Shown here: positions 30,917-42,869 of the stretch, one piece after another
Layout of the letters: each line of letters starts with the position of its first letter
How positions within the stretch are numbered: position 1 is the stretch's first letter
Source of the DNA: Bedellia somnulentella
Lineage: Eukaryota > Arthropoda > Insecta > Lepidoptera > Bedelliidae
Length of the DNA: 64,000 nt
Direction: 5' to 3'
Assembly (NCBI GenBank): GCA_963576735.1
Contig: OY755186.1
Coordinates: 13,937,970-14,001,969 of the forward strand
Translations under genes and position numbers: made by a program
The notes under the pieces: generated by a model
What the model was told of the DNA's origin: nothing
The model's input: the letters and a program-made list of their open reading frames with translations, nothing else
The model's database searches: none

Positions 30917-31690
30917 TGGTAGGAATGTTGACGTACCATTTACGTCATCATTAATTCAAGGAAGGGCAGATGTACTATCTTTTCTGGGAAACATGAAAAA
31001 CCACATTATTGAAAGACCATTTGGTTTGCCTCGATAGATTCGTATACTTCCATTTATTTTCTTGGCATCAGTTGAGGTTGTTGAAGACTGACGTCTTCTT
31101 AGATATCCTTTCTCAAATAATAACGATGTTCTTTCTCCAATGCCTCATTTTATACAAGCCACTTAAGCTGGTTTTTGTACATTATTTTGAGATAATACTT
31201 ATTACAAAGACATCTTTGAAATCTTATTATATGAAGTTGATTGGGTTTTTTTTTAATTACGTACTTTATCAGTGTGATGTTGACGTATTAGATGTGCACG
31301 AACACGGGTACAGAAACACAAATCACAAAGAAAATAAGATATCAAATACAAGGTTGAAATACAAAACAAAAAAACATAATTAATAAACATCAACATTAAG
31401 TAGGTATAATATTAATATTTTCACCGTCTTAACAACTTATTCGCCAAATGTGGAAGATGAAATCAAAAAACGTCGAAAATAGCTTAACACAAACACAAAC
31501 GAGCATTATTACAAATCACACAAAGCATTCTAAAGACGAAATAAGGTAATTACTTTATGGAGCTTCACGGTAAAGTTTCACGGCTCAACAAACTTTGATT
31601 GTTTCTCTTCACAATGACTATAAAGAACTTTTTACGTAGTGGTCTACTTTTTTGTCAGTTTAAGTTCCAATGTATCCAATGTTCTATCTC
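30917..31690. other. No convincing gene
   Basis: Includes a 124-codon open frame at 31009-31383 of strongly AT-biased, hydrophobic composition with no motif; I do not regard it as a gene. Confidence 0.4.
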
Positions 31691-32026
31691 AACTCAACTC
31701 AAACGTCTTGCCGTATATCCAAAGGGGTTGACAGAGCTCGTGACATTGTCAACTGGTGTTCAGAGTACCCACGTTTTGCTTGGACAGTGTACACACGTGA
31801 TAGGGGGCAGGCCTATCGCCGTTTTGTAAGATTCCACTGTCACATGTATAAGTACAACTCAGCCATGTGGGTTTCCTCACGATGTTTTCCCTTACCGTTA
31901 ACAACTATGATAAAGTATCCACACATATTTCTTTAGAAAAAACATATTGGTGTGGATCCGACCCGGGATTTGAACTCTCATCATCTGCACGATAAGCGGT
32001 GTTCTACCCACTGAGCTATCACTGTA
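31691..32026 (-). repeat. SINE-B, nearly full length
   Basis: Tail at left (CGTCTTGCCGTATATCCAAA, GGGGTTGACAGAG), tRNA-like head at right (GTTCTACCCACTGAGCTATC). Confidence 0.87.
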
Positions 32027-32192
32027 GATACATTTTCTATTCTGCTTGTAATTTTACTTGCTTAAGTTACAAACGCCTTTTAATTTTGGCTATGACTTTT
32101 ACCTAACTACCTTTTTTTACGAATGGAAGCCTAACAAACATAAAAAAAATATACGGTCGAATTGAAAACACTCCTTTTTTTGAAGTCAGTTA

Positions 32193-32653
32193 AAACGGGG
32201 TAGGCAGAGCATAGGGTTCATAATTTTTCTACCACTTTTAAAGGTTGAATGGGGAAGGATTGTATATAAAAGTATCTGTATTGTAAAAAGGATGATTGGT
32301 AATGGATCTCTTTAACTTACATACATACATACATATACTCACGGCTATAAATCCCTAGAAGGGGTAGCCAGAGCTAAGGAATTAGAAATTCCTCAGTCAC
32401 TTTTGGAAATGTGAGTGGGGAAAGATGGTAAAAATAAAGGTTGTTGGTGATGGGTCTCAAACCGCATCGCCCAACAATCCCTTAAAGGCCCCAATACCGT
32501 TAGTTGCCTCTTACATACACCCACCGGAAGAAATGGGGTAGTGCTATTCTAAGCCGACACTACACAGCTCTTTAACTTAAACCACCAAATACGTCTCTTA
32601 GAATACGCACGGAAAGGAACGGGTTAGTACTATTCTAAGCCGATACTACACAG
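32193..32653 (-). repeat. Old SINE-A split by a younger SINE-A
   Basis: Degenerate SINE-A sequence at 32193-32319 and 32580-32653 (GTACTATTCTAAGCCGATAC at its 5' end) brackets a well-preserved copy, with CTCTTTAACTTA duplicated at both junctions. Confidence 0.82.
32320..32567 (-). repeat. SINE-A, full length, with 12-bp target duplication
   Basis: CATACATACATACATATACT to GCCGACACTACACAG, flanked by CTCTTTAACTTA at 32308-32319 and 32568-32579. This defines both ends of the family and shows it moves by retroposition. Confidence 0.93.
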
Positions 32654-33319
32654 CTATTAGTCGTCATCCGATATCTTCCCAAAAGTTTAGTTACAAGCAA
32701 TTAAGGCTTTTTTGAAGGTTTCTATATGCCATAAAAATTTATGTAGGTCATATGTATTTTCATACCGTATTTATGTATATTTACAATTATAACAGTCACA
32801 TATTACACACCATTACTAACACCCTCACTATCTCTAACACATCAACAAGGTATTATTATTTTTTTACATTATTTTTAATTCTAATTATAAATTTGATCCT
32901 TTTATATTATATTATTTTATTTTATTTTATTTTACAGTATTTACATTATTATTATTATTCATTTAATTATGTCTTACGTCACTTCTAACCATGGATAACT
33001 CTTAATTATTATTGTTTTTACTCCTGTAGTTTTGTTTTGTTTTTTTTTATTACTAGTTTATATCTAAAGCGCAGATTATATCACAATAATTTATTTAATT
33101 GGTTTCCCAAGAGACAGGCTGTGCCTAGTTTGGGAACCCCTGTAAATCGACAATGCTGTATTTCTTTTAATAAACGTATTTTTACTTTTTTTTTTACTTT
33201 TACTTCTAGAAACTACGATTAAACACCTTTTTTTTTCAAACAAACGAATGTATATTTCTTTTATTTGAACGAAGATTGTTGATTTATTAATGTGAGGGGG
33301 AGGTGAATGAATCGACCTA
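32654..33319. other. Very AT-rich stretch without gene
   Basis: Long T/A runs; frames present are low-complexity. Confidence 0.4.
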
Positions 33320-33414
33320 GTCTTGGATGCACTGTCAACGCAAAACCTTGGTATTTTGAACACCGGGTGACAAATATGTCACATGATGTTCAGAAATAGA
33401 TAGTACCTCTGCCA
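33320..33414 (+). repeat. SINE-B 3' fragment
   Basis: TTGGATGCACTGTCAACGCA, TTTTGAACACCGGGTGACAA and GTACCTCTGCCA match the middle and 3' parts. Confidence 0.75.
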
Positions 33415-33447
33415 TTGTAGAAAATTATGCTACAAAATTATACATAA

Positions 33448-33532
33448 GCTGTGTAGACGTGTAGTAGCTTAGAATAGCACTGCTCCATTTCCTCCCGCGG
33501 GTGTTCGTAAGAGGCGACTAAGGTTGGACGCC
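33448..33532 (+). repeat. SINE-A 5' fragment
   Basis: GCTGTGTAGACGTGTAGTAG, AGAATAGCACTGCTCCATTT and GTAAGAGGCGACTAAGG. Confidence 0.75.
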
Positions 33533-33549
33533 CATTACCAAAAAAAGAA

Positions 33550-33792
33550 CATACATACATATACTCACGGCTATAAATCCCTAGAAGGGGTAGCCAGAGC
33601 TACAGAATTAGAAATTCCTCAGCCACGTTTGGAAAGTTGAGTGGGGAAAAGATGGTAAAGTAAAGGTGTTGGTGATGGGTCTCCAACCGCATCGCCCAAA
33701 AATCCCTTAAAAGCCCCAATACCGTTAGTCGCCTCTTACGTACACCCACCGGAAGAAATGGGGTAGTGCTATTCTAAGCCGACACTACACAG
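33550..33792 (-). repeat. SINE-A, full length
   Basis: ATACATACATATACTCACGG to GCCGACACTACACAG; close to the copy at 32320-32567 by eye. Confidence 0.9.
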
Positions 33793-33811
33793 AAATAAAT
33801 TTCTTGTTCCA

Positions 33812-33867
33812 AAACTCTGGTTACCCCTTCCAGGGATTCATAGCCGTGAGTATATTGTATATATGTA
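33812..33867 (+). repeat. SINE-A 3' tip
   Basis: ACTCTGGTTACCCCTTCCAG, GGATTCATAGCCGTGAGTAT. Plus orientation, directly after a minus-strand copy. Confidence 0.7.
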
Positions 33868-34000
33868 AAATGATACATAATAACTAATGTATAAGAATTT
33901 CAATGAGCGCATGCATATTACACAATTCAGACAATTAATCGATTCACTCCTTTAATAGTAGCAAAGTCCAAGACCAACCCAGTAATAGGTAGTATAAAAA

Positions 34001-34257
34001 TACATACATACATACATTACATATACTCACGGCTATAATTCCCTAAACGGGGTAGCCAGAGCTTTGGAATGAGAAATTCCTCAGCCACTTTTGGAAGTTG
34101 AGTGGGGAAAAGATGGTTATAATAAATGTTTTTGTTGACGGGTCTCTAACCACATCGCCCAAAAATCACTTGAAAAGCCCTTATACCCCTAGTCGCCTCT
34201 TACGATGACCCACGGGTAGAAATGGGGTAGTGATATTCTAATCCGACACTACACAGC
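34001..34257 (-). repeat. SINE-A, full length
   Basis: TACATACATACATACATTAC to ATCCGACACTACACAGC; the terminal hairpin is CCCTAAACGGGG here. Confidence 0.9.
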
Positions 34258-34814
34258 AAATGAAGAATCCTAATCAAAATATGAATGAAGCATAGAATAT
34301 TTGAATCAGTGACGTAGGCTTCCAGTGCGCCCACATGCTTTGCCTCAGTTGGTCAGAAGAAACGGTGTAGGGCGGGCGGCCGTATGAGCGAAACCTTAGC
34401 CTCTAAATACGCGCGGAAAAAAGTTTACTGCTAATATCAAAATCTGTCTTAGATTGTGTTTTAAGAGTGATAAAACAAATAGAAATAATATTTTTTAGAT
34501 AAGTGACTGTCTAGTGAAGTGTTATAAACAGTTCTACAAGGAGTTAGTCAAGTAAGTAAGTTTTTTTATGTCTACACAAAATAAGTTAAATAAACTTTAA
34601 ACAGTGATTTATTTTTGCATCAATTGGCAATATTAAAAATGAAATTTATATAAACTGCTGCATTTTGCTTTAGTTTCTACATAGTTTAAAGTAAAACTGC
34701 AAAATAATACAAGATTAATTTCACCAAAAGAAGAAGATATTAATTTAAAATCTTTGCATCTGTATTATGTTTTTGCGCAGTTTGAAAAGTTTAATCTACT
34801 TAATTTCGTTTATC

Positions 34815-34900
34815 ATACATACATATACTCATGCCGATATTTCCCGTTGGGGTAGCTAGAAACTATCGATCGCCACTTTTGACGATACTGGCAAACCTCT
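34815..34900 (-). repeat. LINE-T 3'-end fragment
   Basis: ATACATACATATACTCATGC, TTTCCCGTTGGGGTAG, ATCGATCGCCAC and CTGGCAAACCTCTG. Confidence 0.8.
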
Positions 34901-34916
34901 GTAACTTCGTTTATCA

Positions 34917-34965
34917 TAGCTGCAGGTGATATATATTTATATATATATTTCATCTGCAGCTATAT
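34917..34965. repeat. AT-centred hairpin, arms of ~20 bp
   Basis: ATAGCTGCAGGTGATATATA and its near-complement ending ATTTCATCTGCAGCTAT form a 48-base hairpin with a TA-rich centre. Confidence 0.6.
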
Positions 34966-35375
34966 AAGCAAACTTTTAATTGCCCCTTTAATTTTTATTT
35001 TATGATAAAATATAAATTAAAGACATTACATTACATTCAAATGGCAAGGAAACATATCTAAACGTTTAACATTATACAAAACTGTTTGTCATAATATTTT
35101 AAATATAGGGCACGGACAACGATAACGTATGAAAGACGTTCAATAAAAAGACTGTTTAATTTTTGGTTTTTTTAACGCTTTTATGATATGGTTTTATTGT
35201 ATTTATTCATAGATGTTCATAGATTTCACAAAACATAACTTATTAATATCCCTGTAAAAAGTCTGGCCCAATTTTGACGAGACTTTCATTTACAGAAACG
35301 GAATCGGAAAGGTGTAAGAATTGCCTTGCTCGTACCTTACTATGTCATGCCATATAATTTGTCCCTCATATAAAT

Positions 35376-35597
35376 ATACATGTACTCACGGCTGCAAATA
35401 CCAAAACATCCACAGCTATAGAATCATAAATTCTTGAACCACTTTTTTGATGTTCAGTGGGGAGGATATTCAAAATATAGGTTTTTGGTGATAGGATCCA
35501 GATGCAACGACCCGCAATCACCGAACAAAAGAATCGCCTATTTCAGCAACCGCGAGAGAAAATGGGTTAGCACTATTTTAAACAGACACTACACAGC
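35376..35597 (-). repeat. SINE-A, old degenerate copy
   Basis: TACTCACGGCTGCAAATACC, CCACTTTTTTGATGTTCAGT and AAACAGACACTACACAGC; many substitutions between. Confidence 0.7.
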
Positions 35598-35722
35598 TCA
35601 TATATACTCGTCTTTATACCAGCAGTAATGAAAAATTGTGAAGTGAAATTGCAAAAGCATTCATTTAATATGAAATTTATGTATAAATACCTCGTTTAGC
35701 ATTTATAAGTTTTCCCAACTTC

Positions 35723-35895
35723 ATAAACATAACATAACATAAACGTTCACGCCGTTTATCCCCGAAGGGGTTGGCAGAGGTACCAATACTCCTGAACTCA
35801 CATGGCAAGCGCCATCTAGTTTCCAGAGAAGGTACCCACGTTTTGCTTAGACAGTGTACTCACGTGATAGGGGGCAGGCCTATTGCCTATCGCCA
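35723..35895 (-). repeat. SINE-B, 5' truncated, with 13-bp target duplication
   Basis: ATAAACATAACATAACATAA tail, CCCGAAGGGGTTGGCAGAGG hairpin, then body up to GCCTATCGCCA. TTTTCCCAACTTC occurs on both sides (35710-35722, 35896-35908), so the tRNA head was already missing when it inserted. Confidence 0.9.
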
Positions 35896-36169
35896 TTTTC
35901 CCAACTTCCTGGCAATTTATTTACATGAAATGATATCGAGGCGGTTTTGAACTACATTTCTTTTCTAAATATTTAATAATCAGAACTACAAGATATTCAG
36001 ATCAGGAAGTTAACTTTTCAAATATTTTTTTAATCCTTATTACATGTACTTCTTTCTCACTCGAACGAAACGTGGTTCAGAGTATTCGCTGGGTGCGCGA
36101 CGGCAGCGCCAACTAGCGTTCACAATTATGGCGGACATTGAAATGTCAATGGGGGGCTGTAAACATACT

Positions 36170-36380
36170 CCTACCTCCAAATTATTACTAATTCGAAAGG
36201 CCACTTGTCTATCTTTTCAGATAGAATGCAAATGTTGAAAACGCCTAACTATCATATAATTTAAATCTTTTTGTTCATGAAAACCTCATGTGGGGATTAT
36301 TACTAATAAATAAAGAATAAATATCCCCGCCTGTGTCGAAATTTTTCTTTCCTTTATTTATTCTTTATTTATTAGTAAAC
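36170..36380 (-). repeat. tRNA fold-back family copy, tRNA nearly deleted
   Basis: AAGGCCACTTGTCTATCTTT, AATGTTGAAAACGCCTAACT, TTTTTGTTCATGAAAACCTC, ATGTGGGGATTATTACT then CCCCGCCTGTGTCGAAATTT and the pyrimidine tail. Only the last ~15 bases of the tRNA remain between the two inverted arms. Confidence 0.8.
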
Positions 36381-36829
36381 TAATAATTTCAAGAAAGTAT
36401 CGTAATTTATAAATATTCTATTTGATCATGTAAATCTATTGTGACGATAATAACGCTGATGTTTTGTATTACCCGTCTAGAGTGACAATAAATAAATTAC
36501 AGATAGTATACACAGACTTTCTCATCGCTGACTTCACGAGAAGTAAGTACAGAAATAAATAAATGTAATCGAATAATACATTTATAAATATTGCAGATCA
36601 TAATTTATGACTGTATTGTCGTAAATAATGAACTGTTGTGAATACTGTTGTTGATTATCTATTAAAGTATATTGTTCTGTTCTATTATTGTGTTCTTAAA
36701 TAAAAGTAAATTGTGTTATATATTTTGTTTTATTGAGTTCTGCAAATTTTCTTATACACAACAAATATGCAAAATATCATCTGTATGGCAAACAAGTTTT
36801 AATAAAGTCTCAGCCGTTGCATTATGGAC

Positions 36830-37230
36830 ATGAATCCTAAACCAAGCGATACCGATGTAAGTAGCATCTGTCTCATCTCTTGAAAATTCCCTTTTATCAC
36901 TTCATAAAGTCTTTCGTATTTGTGGAAGTCCTTTGTCAGCCAAAACAATGTCTCCATTTTCTAAATACCTAATCAACTAATCCTGATTCAACTGTTATTT
37001 GAGCATAGCGTTTCCTTCCACCGGCCACTTTTGATATAAAGGAAATGAAGCCTCCGGGTGTAATACCTATGAGCACCTTTACAGTAAATCCTTTCTTGTA
37101 GCACCACGCACGATTATCAACTGTAGATGGTATTTCTACTTAAAACTCTGTACCATCAATAATGGCTCTAGTGTTACTGTAATTTGGATGAAAGCAAGCC
37201 GGCATTGGCAAGCAAGGTTGCTCGATGAGC
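36830..37230 (-). pseudogene. DDE_Tnp_4-type transposase remnant
   Basis: Minus-strand reading, interrupted by several stops, gives AIIDGTEF, EIPSTVDNRAWCYKKG, FTVKVLIGITPGGFISFISK, VAGGRKRYAQITVESGL and, after frame changes, a segment resembling FRIHVHNATAE. The order DGTEF / IGITPxGxISFISK / GGR.SD-like / RIHVE-like is that of the DDE superfamily found in ISL2EU/Harbinger-type elements. Multiple stops and frame shifts make it inactive. Confidence 0.65.
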
Positions 37231-37730
37231 GAAAGTCTTTACAATAGTATTTCATCCTTGGTGCTTGGTTTTTTTTGCCAAACTTGATTATCTTCAAATT
37301 GCTTGATATTTCAGATTGAACTTCAGAATCACATATATCTTTGCCACTATGTGCATAAATATTGCAGATTAATGTTTTTCCTTCATTTCCGACACGCGAA
37401 AATATATTAACTTGGCATTATTTGTAAATTTTAGTACTATGAATATTTTCCATCATTTCAATTACACTTGATTAGCCGCCGAATGTTCCTTTTTTTGCCA
37501 CAGTGCGCGCTGTGATCGATTCGAGTTTCCCCACCCCCTACTTTGCACCCAGCGAATAGTTCAAAAAAACATAAGTTCCATAATTAAATGGTTCTAATCC
37601 TTTTTTTAGATACTTTACTATACTTTAGATAGAAAATAAAAGTAAATCCATAATTTTATGTATATTGTGATAAGTTAAGTAATGTTTTATGTCAAGCAAG
37701 ACTAAGTATAACTGAAACTAAAAATAAATC

Positions 37731-37995
37731 AAACTCAAACGCTCAACGGGATTGGCAGAGGTACTAAAACTTCCGAAAATCACATGACATAGTCACCTGG
37801 TTTTCAAAGTACCCACGTTTTGCCTGGACAGTGTACTCACGGCATATAGGGAGGCCTATCGCCATTTTTTGTGCGTAGTAGTACACTGTCATATGACTAA
37901 GTACAAATTAGCCATATGGGGTTTCTCATAAATTAATCACCCTTATGACTTCAGAAGAGACAAATTGGTGTAGGCCCGACTCAGGATTTGAACAT
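37731..37995 (-). repeat. SINE-B, head missing
   Basis: CTCAACGGGATTGGCAGAGG through GGCCTATCGCC and GACAAATTGGTGTAGGCCCG to GATTTGAACA; truncated at the tRNA head. Confidence 0.82.
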
Positions 37996-38007
37996 ATAAA
38001 CCAAAAA

Positions 38008-38103
38008 CATACATACATACATATACTCACGCTATTAGTTCCCATTGGGATAGGCAGAGACTATTGATCGCCACTTCGTACGATCCTGACAAACCTCTTT
38101 ATA
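38008..38103 (-). repeat. LINE-T 3'-end fragment
   Basis: ATACATACATACATATACTC, TTCCCATTGGGATAGGCAGA and TTGATCGCCACTTCGTACGA. Close to the intact element but short. Confidence 0.85.
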
Positions 38104-38248
38104 TATGAACCACGGTTATCGCATTAACGTCATAACAATAAAAAAGAATGAAAATTCGGTATGCAAAGTTTATTTTGGTATTTATTAAATATTTTTATTC
38201 GATAGTAAACACGAAAATAAAAGACTAATTTGAATATTTTCCATTTAA

Positions 38249-39285
38249 AAAAAAAAAAAAACTTTATTGGAATTTTTACAATTGTACATTAGAACATATG
38301 GAACGAATACAGCTGCATTAGTTATAAAACTGTGTCGCAGCTGTAAACGCCGTCCTCCATTTCACGGGTTAGTACCATATTGGTACTATTAATTCCAGTT
38401 AAGAATTACAATGGTTGCCTTAAATTATTTGTTTTATATTTATTACTTATTCTAGACCTAACCTAGAGCCATTAAATATATGTGAATACTACTATACTAG
38501 TGTATGTGATAGTGTATGGATTTGTGTAAAAATGTTAATTATGTGTGAGTATGTGTGCTATGTTTGTGTGTGTGTGTATATATATGTATGAATGTGGTTG
38601 TATGTGGAATTGTTGAATTATCAGTGTACTATATTGAGTAAACTTTCTATGTCATCGTATGTCTTTTGCATTAGCCATTCCAATAACAATGTTTTTACTT
38701 TGCTTATCGTTTCGGGATAAAGTTTTAATACCTTATTAACTTTATTATAAATAAAAGGACTTAGAAAGATAAATTGATATTTTGTCAATGCTGCTTTGAG
38801 TCTGACAGACGGACAAACTATGTCAGACCTTCTTACAGTTTTACAAAAGTTATCGTCATACGTTAATAACTTATGTGTTTTGGTGATTATGTGAAGAATA
38901 TATAGTTTTCGAACACTAAGTACATTCCAATAAGCATAAACTTCGGTGGTGGGGGTTCTGATTGGTTTATAAGCCATAACCTTTAAAATGCAACGTTGTG
39001 CTCTCTCAATTTTTAACATTGCTGTTTTTCCCGCGCCACCCCATGCACTGATACAGTATGTTAATATTGATTGGGCTAATGAAAGGTACACCATTTTCAG
39101 TGTTTCTGCATCGGCACTATTTCTTAAATTTTTAAATACAAACAAGAGTTTACGAGTTTTTGTTGCCAAGAGCTCAAGATGTGGTTTCCACGATAGCGTG
39201 CTGTCTAGTATTACGCCAAGGTATTTTACATTGTCTGATCTAATTATTTGGTCACAATTACATGATTGAAATGATGATTGAAAAT
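38249..39285 (-). mobile_element. 5'-truncated LINE with poly(A), inside MITE-D
   Basis: Minus-strand element: a coding fragment, ~370 bp 3' untranslated region, CCAATAAAG polyadenylation signal and a 14-A tail at 38249-38262. Its target site within MITE-D is near TCCATTTAAAATGAG; the duplication is obscured by the A-run. Confidence 0.88.
38621..39265 (-). pseudogene. LINE reverse transcriptase C-terminal region (Jockey/CR1 group)
   Basis: From IIRSDNVKYLGVILDSTLSW (39265 downward, no start codon) through KLLFVFKNLRNSADAETLKM and YLSLAQSILTYCISAWGG to the stop at 38621. These are the post-palm 'YLGV.LD..LSW..H' and thumb-like blocks of Jockey/CR1-type LINEs. Catalytic palm and endonuclease are absent because of 5' truncation. 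The frame itself is unbroken, so the insertion is not very old. Confidence 0.85.
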
Positions 39286-40262
39286 GAGTAATTGTAAAGT
39301 TATGATTTTTAAAGATTGTTCAAATTTTGTATTTTATGACGTCATCGATTGATAAAATCACGTAGCGACATGCAAATGAAGCGAAATGTTTTATAAAAAT
39401 GTTGCCGATTGCAAAACATAATACGAATTTGTGATGTCAAATGAAATTATTACGATATTATACTAAACAAATCTATGATTTCCGATATTTTATTAATAAA
39501 CTGCAAAACCGTATGTCTTTGAAACAACATTGAAGGTCAAACACTGTTACAGTTTTTTGATAAAATAACATTCATCTTAGCTTCAATTGATATAATTTCA
39601 AGAAAATATTGTTTATAACCATCATATCTCGAAATGGTTTTGTAATCAGCATCACTTTAGTAAAACTTTGCATACCGAATTCATAAATTTGACTGTTTTT
39701 TTTAAAACGACGGAATTTTATTTTTGCTTTACTTCAAAAATCCTTAAATGATAAAATATCCCAAGACATTGAAAAGCTTATAACAATGGTCAGCAAAGAC
39801 GTTATAATCTTAAGAAACTCCATTTATAGACCCTTTTAGTATCAGACAGTTCGGTCTTAGCTTGATAAAGGGATTATTCTTGTAATGGTTTATTTATATA
39901 GCAATTCCCTTTTTATACTGAATTTTGTGTTTATTTTTTATAAAGTGCCACTGTATATTCTAAAAGAAGATTTTACTGAACCAGGAGATTTTTTTTTGCC
40001 TGTTGAACTTTTCATACAGATGAAGTAGGCACTTCTCCGCTTGTTTTAAATGCTCTATCTTAATTTTACTTACTGGGTAGGCAATAAAGCTTCGCATGCA
40101 GAAATTTTGAGCGAAGCTGAACAAAATTAAAGAGATAACCGTTTTGTTTACAATAGTAGCCCATAGGCTTACATGGGAAATTTTAAAGGGTGATCATTCC
40201 TTAATGGTAACGTTCATTTGATAAATATCTCTGTCACAACCTGGTCCTTGATGCATTTCGGC

Positions 40263-40393
40263 CGATTTCTGAATTGAGTATTCCAGCTGAGAACAACTTT
40301 AAGTATCGTTCTGTTGCATTGAAATCTTAACAACTGAATGAGACAGAACGATATTTAAGTTGATCTCAGCTGGAATAATCAATTCAGAAATCG
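40263..40393. repeat. Long inverted repeat, 51-52 bp arms
   Basis: CGATTTCTGAATTGAGTATT ... TAAGTATCGTTCTGT and its inverted copy ACAGAACGATATTTAAGTTG ... TTCAGAAATCG are separated by 28 bases. About four mismatches across the arms. Confidence 0.85.
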
Positions 40394-40848
40394 GGCGTTT
40401 GACCATCATGCAATATTTGGTTGAAGTCTGATTTACCATTTATGGGGAACTCCCCCAGGTTACTTGCGAAATACTAGAGTCGGGGATAAATGGATAAATG
40501 GAGCTTCGCTCCAATTATTTCATGTTGTTCATTAGTTCATGTTTTTTTAAACATGAGCTATCGTATTTTATTCTATCGTTCCGTTTTTATGCTGTCGTAT
40601 CGTCTTATTATCAAGAACAAAGTCAAGACCGATAATCTCTGCCCATTTCAATCTAGAACGCTCATGGGTAAGGGTTTGAATCAAATATAATACATTTTTG
40701 CTTAATTCATTTCAATAAATGCAATAAATAAATAAATAAATATTAAGGAGAGCCACATGACAGGTAACATTTAATAATTTGACACTGAGTTACCGCGACG
40801 ACACCAAAAGTTAAATTGGCTCGCTCTTCTTTTAAATTAACTCTTGTT

Positions 40849-40917
40849 TAGAGTACCCACGTTTTTCTTACACACTACCCACTCGATAGAGGGCACGCAT
40901 GTCGCCGTTTTGTACAG
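40849..40917 (-). repeat. SINE-B internal fragment
   Basis: TAGAGTACCCACGTTTTTCT to GTCGCCGTTTTGTACA; diverged. Confidence 0.65.
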
Positions 40918-40942
40918 ACACACATCTATCTACATATATATA

Positions 40943-41280
40943 TGTGATAGCCCAGTGGGTAGAACACTCGGTTATCGTGCAAACGACTAGTGTTCAAATC
41001 CTGGGTCGGGCCTACACCAATTTGTCTTTTCTAAAGACATATGTGTGGTTAATTTATCATGGTTGTTAACGGTGAGGGAAAACATCGTGAGGAAACCCAC
41101 ATGGCTGAGTTGTACTTAGTCATGTGACAGTGTATTCGTACAAAACGGCGATAGGCCTGCCCCCTATCACGTGAGTACACTGTCCATGCAAAACGTGGGT
41201 ACTCTGAACACCAGGTGACAAAGTCACATGATGTTCAGAAGTATTAGTACCTCTGGCAACCCCTTCGGGGATATTCGGCT
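40943..41280 (+). repeat. SINE-B, full length
   Basis: TGTGATAGCCCAGTGGGTAG head, GTGTTCAAATCCTGGGTCGG B box, complete body and CCCCTTCGGGGATATTCGGC end. Best-preserved head in the window, useful as a family reference. Confidence 0.92.
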
Positions 41281-42869
41281 ACATAACATCTATAATATAT
41301 ATTTTTAAATATCAAGTCTTGACTTAACAGAAATAATACACATTATTTTGAAATGGAAAATATTCTTCAAAATTTCTAAGTAAATTAAAATCAAGCTTTC
41401 CTGTTGATAGTCTGCAAATTAAACTAATTTCAAGTTTAAATGAACTCGACGCTTGTTCTGCATTGAATTAATAGTTTAATCCTAGTAGCAGTAGTGTTTT
41501 ATTGTGACGAAACTGTGAAAGTTCTCTGTGTATTTATTTATATTTATAAATAAAATACACAAAGCATTCAAAGTCGTCTATCTATAAATGGTTGAGAGGG
41601 CTGTCTTCTATTTCTATACATTGCATGGCATAATATCAATGACAAAAAAACTAGTAGAATTTCAGCAGGCGAGATGATTTCCAATGTAGTTGTTTGATTT
41701 TTTAATGTTCTGAATGTAGAAATGTCTTTTGGAACCATCAATAAATCTTATGGTATGTAAAAAGAAATACAGATCAACAAACTTTTCTTAGCCGGTAAGA
41801 GCGTCGCTGTCATCGATATTAGTATGGCCAGTAAATAAAAATTAACCATAATATAGGGAATAATTTTATACCATACAGGCTAGTTTTTTTATGTACTAAA
41901 ATGCCTAATAAAATAATTAATATAATATAAATTTCATTAATAACTATTATTGTAAGTAAATAAGTTCGTTTTAATATACGCTAATTATATTGGCTTATTT
42001 TGCCCTTGTCTTATATATCAACCCGAATGACTGAGTACCCTGATCTTACCTTTCAAATGATATCAGGGAGAGATCGTTTTTAGCGATAACATTGCCAATT
42101 GTACTTCTCTGTAAACTGTTTCATTATTTTACACTCAAGGATTTGGTTATTTGTGACTCTCAGAGTTAAAAAAGTAAGTACCTATATAAAATCATTTTTA
42201 AATCCTGTAATACAGAGGCTTTCCTTGTCGTGTACAGTTTTTTACATTTAATATTCCCACATAGATCCCCTAAAAATATGGCACTTAAAATAAATATGTA
42301 ATTCAAAACATCAGATAGCGGCGCGTTTGGGTCATTCGTTTTGCTGGGTCCGTGGATTTATGGGCACTTTTCAACTGCTGGTGACCACCTCGTATGTATG
42401 ACTTAAGAAATGACACTATGGTACATCCCTGCATAAGGATTAGAACCCACGCATCAGTGTATACGAAGTGAATTCATATTCGAAGGCATTTCCCCACTTC
42501 TTGTAACCCGTACCGCTATAGTCATGTGTCATAGTTAGCCTGCTTAGAAAATTTTAGCAAATGTATAATAATTTTCTTAAATTTTTATATTGAATACTGG
42601 AAAAAAAGCGATAATTAATAAGCAAAGAAACATTTTATAAATAATTATCTTTTAAAAACAGTTTCCACTACATAAAATATTAATGAAAATGATAATTTAT
42701 TATATACGTAAAGTCACCCCATAAGTTTCATTTAGTTGAGAGCCAACTGACAATGACACGCTGAAATTTCAAAATGGCGACAGTAGTACAAGTAGTTACC
42801 GTCGGCCAAGAAAAGTTTGTGGATCTGTAATATTAAAATGCTCACTTGATTTAATTTCAACTTCAAGTT
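41281..42869. other. 1.6 kb without identified gene
   Basis: AT-rich sequence; no motif, tail or repeat shared with the rest of the window. Confidence 0.4.

Larger units (their letters stand above)
36085..37556. mobile_element. Decayed DDE DNA transposon with TA flanks
   Basis: TTCGCTGGGTGC (36085-36096) is repeated inverted at 37545-37556, each bordered by TA. Between them is a minus-strand transposase remnant (36830-37230) and, near the left end, an inserted tRNA fold-back element. The ends are inferred from one 12-bp match, so they are provisional. Confidence 0.5.
38153..39681. mobile_element. MITE-D, split by a truncated LINE
   Basis: Ends AATTCGGTATGCAAAGTTTA and AAACTTTGCATACCGAATT are inverted repeats. 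The halves (38153-38248 and 39286-39681) align to the intact 497-bp copy at 47869-48365 in opposite orientation. No coding capacity: a MITE-type element. Confidence 0.88.

Noticed and set aside
31009..31383. 124-codon open frame
   Set aside because: AT-biased, hydrophobic, no domain, no splice or promoter signal; consistent with chance.
36044..36238. 64-codon open frame near 36.1 kb
   Set aside because: It crosses from the transposon end into a fold-back element and has no motif.
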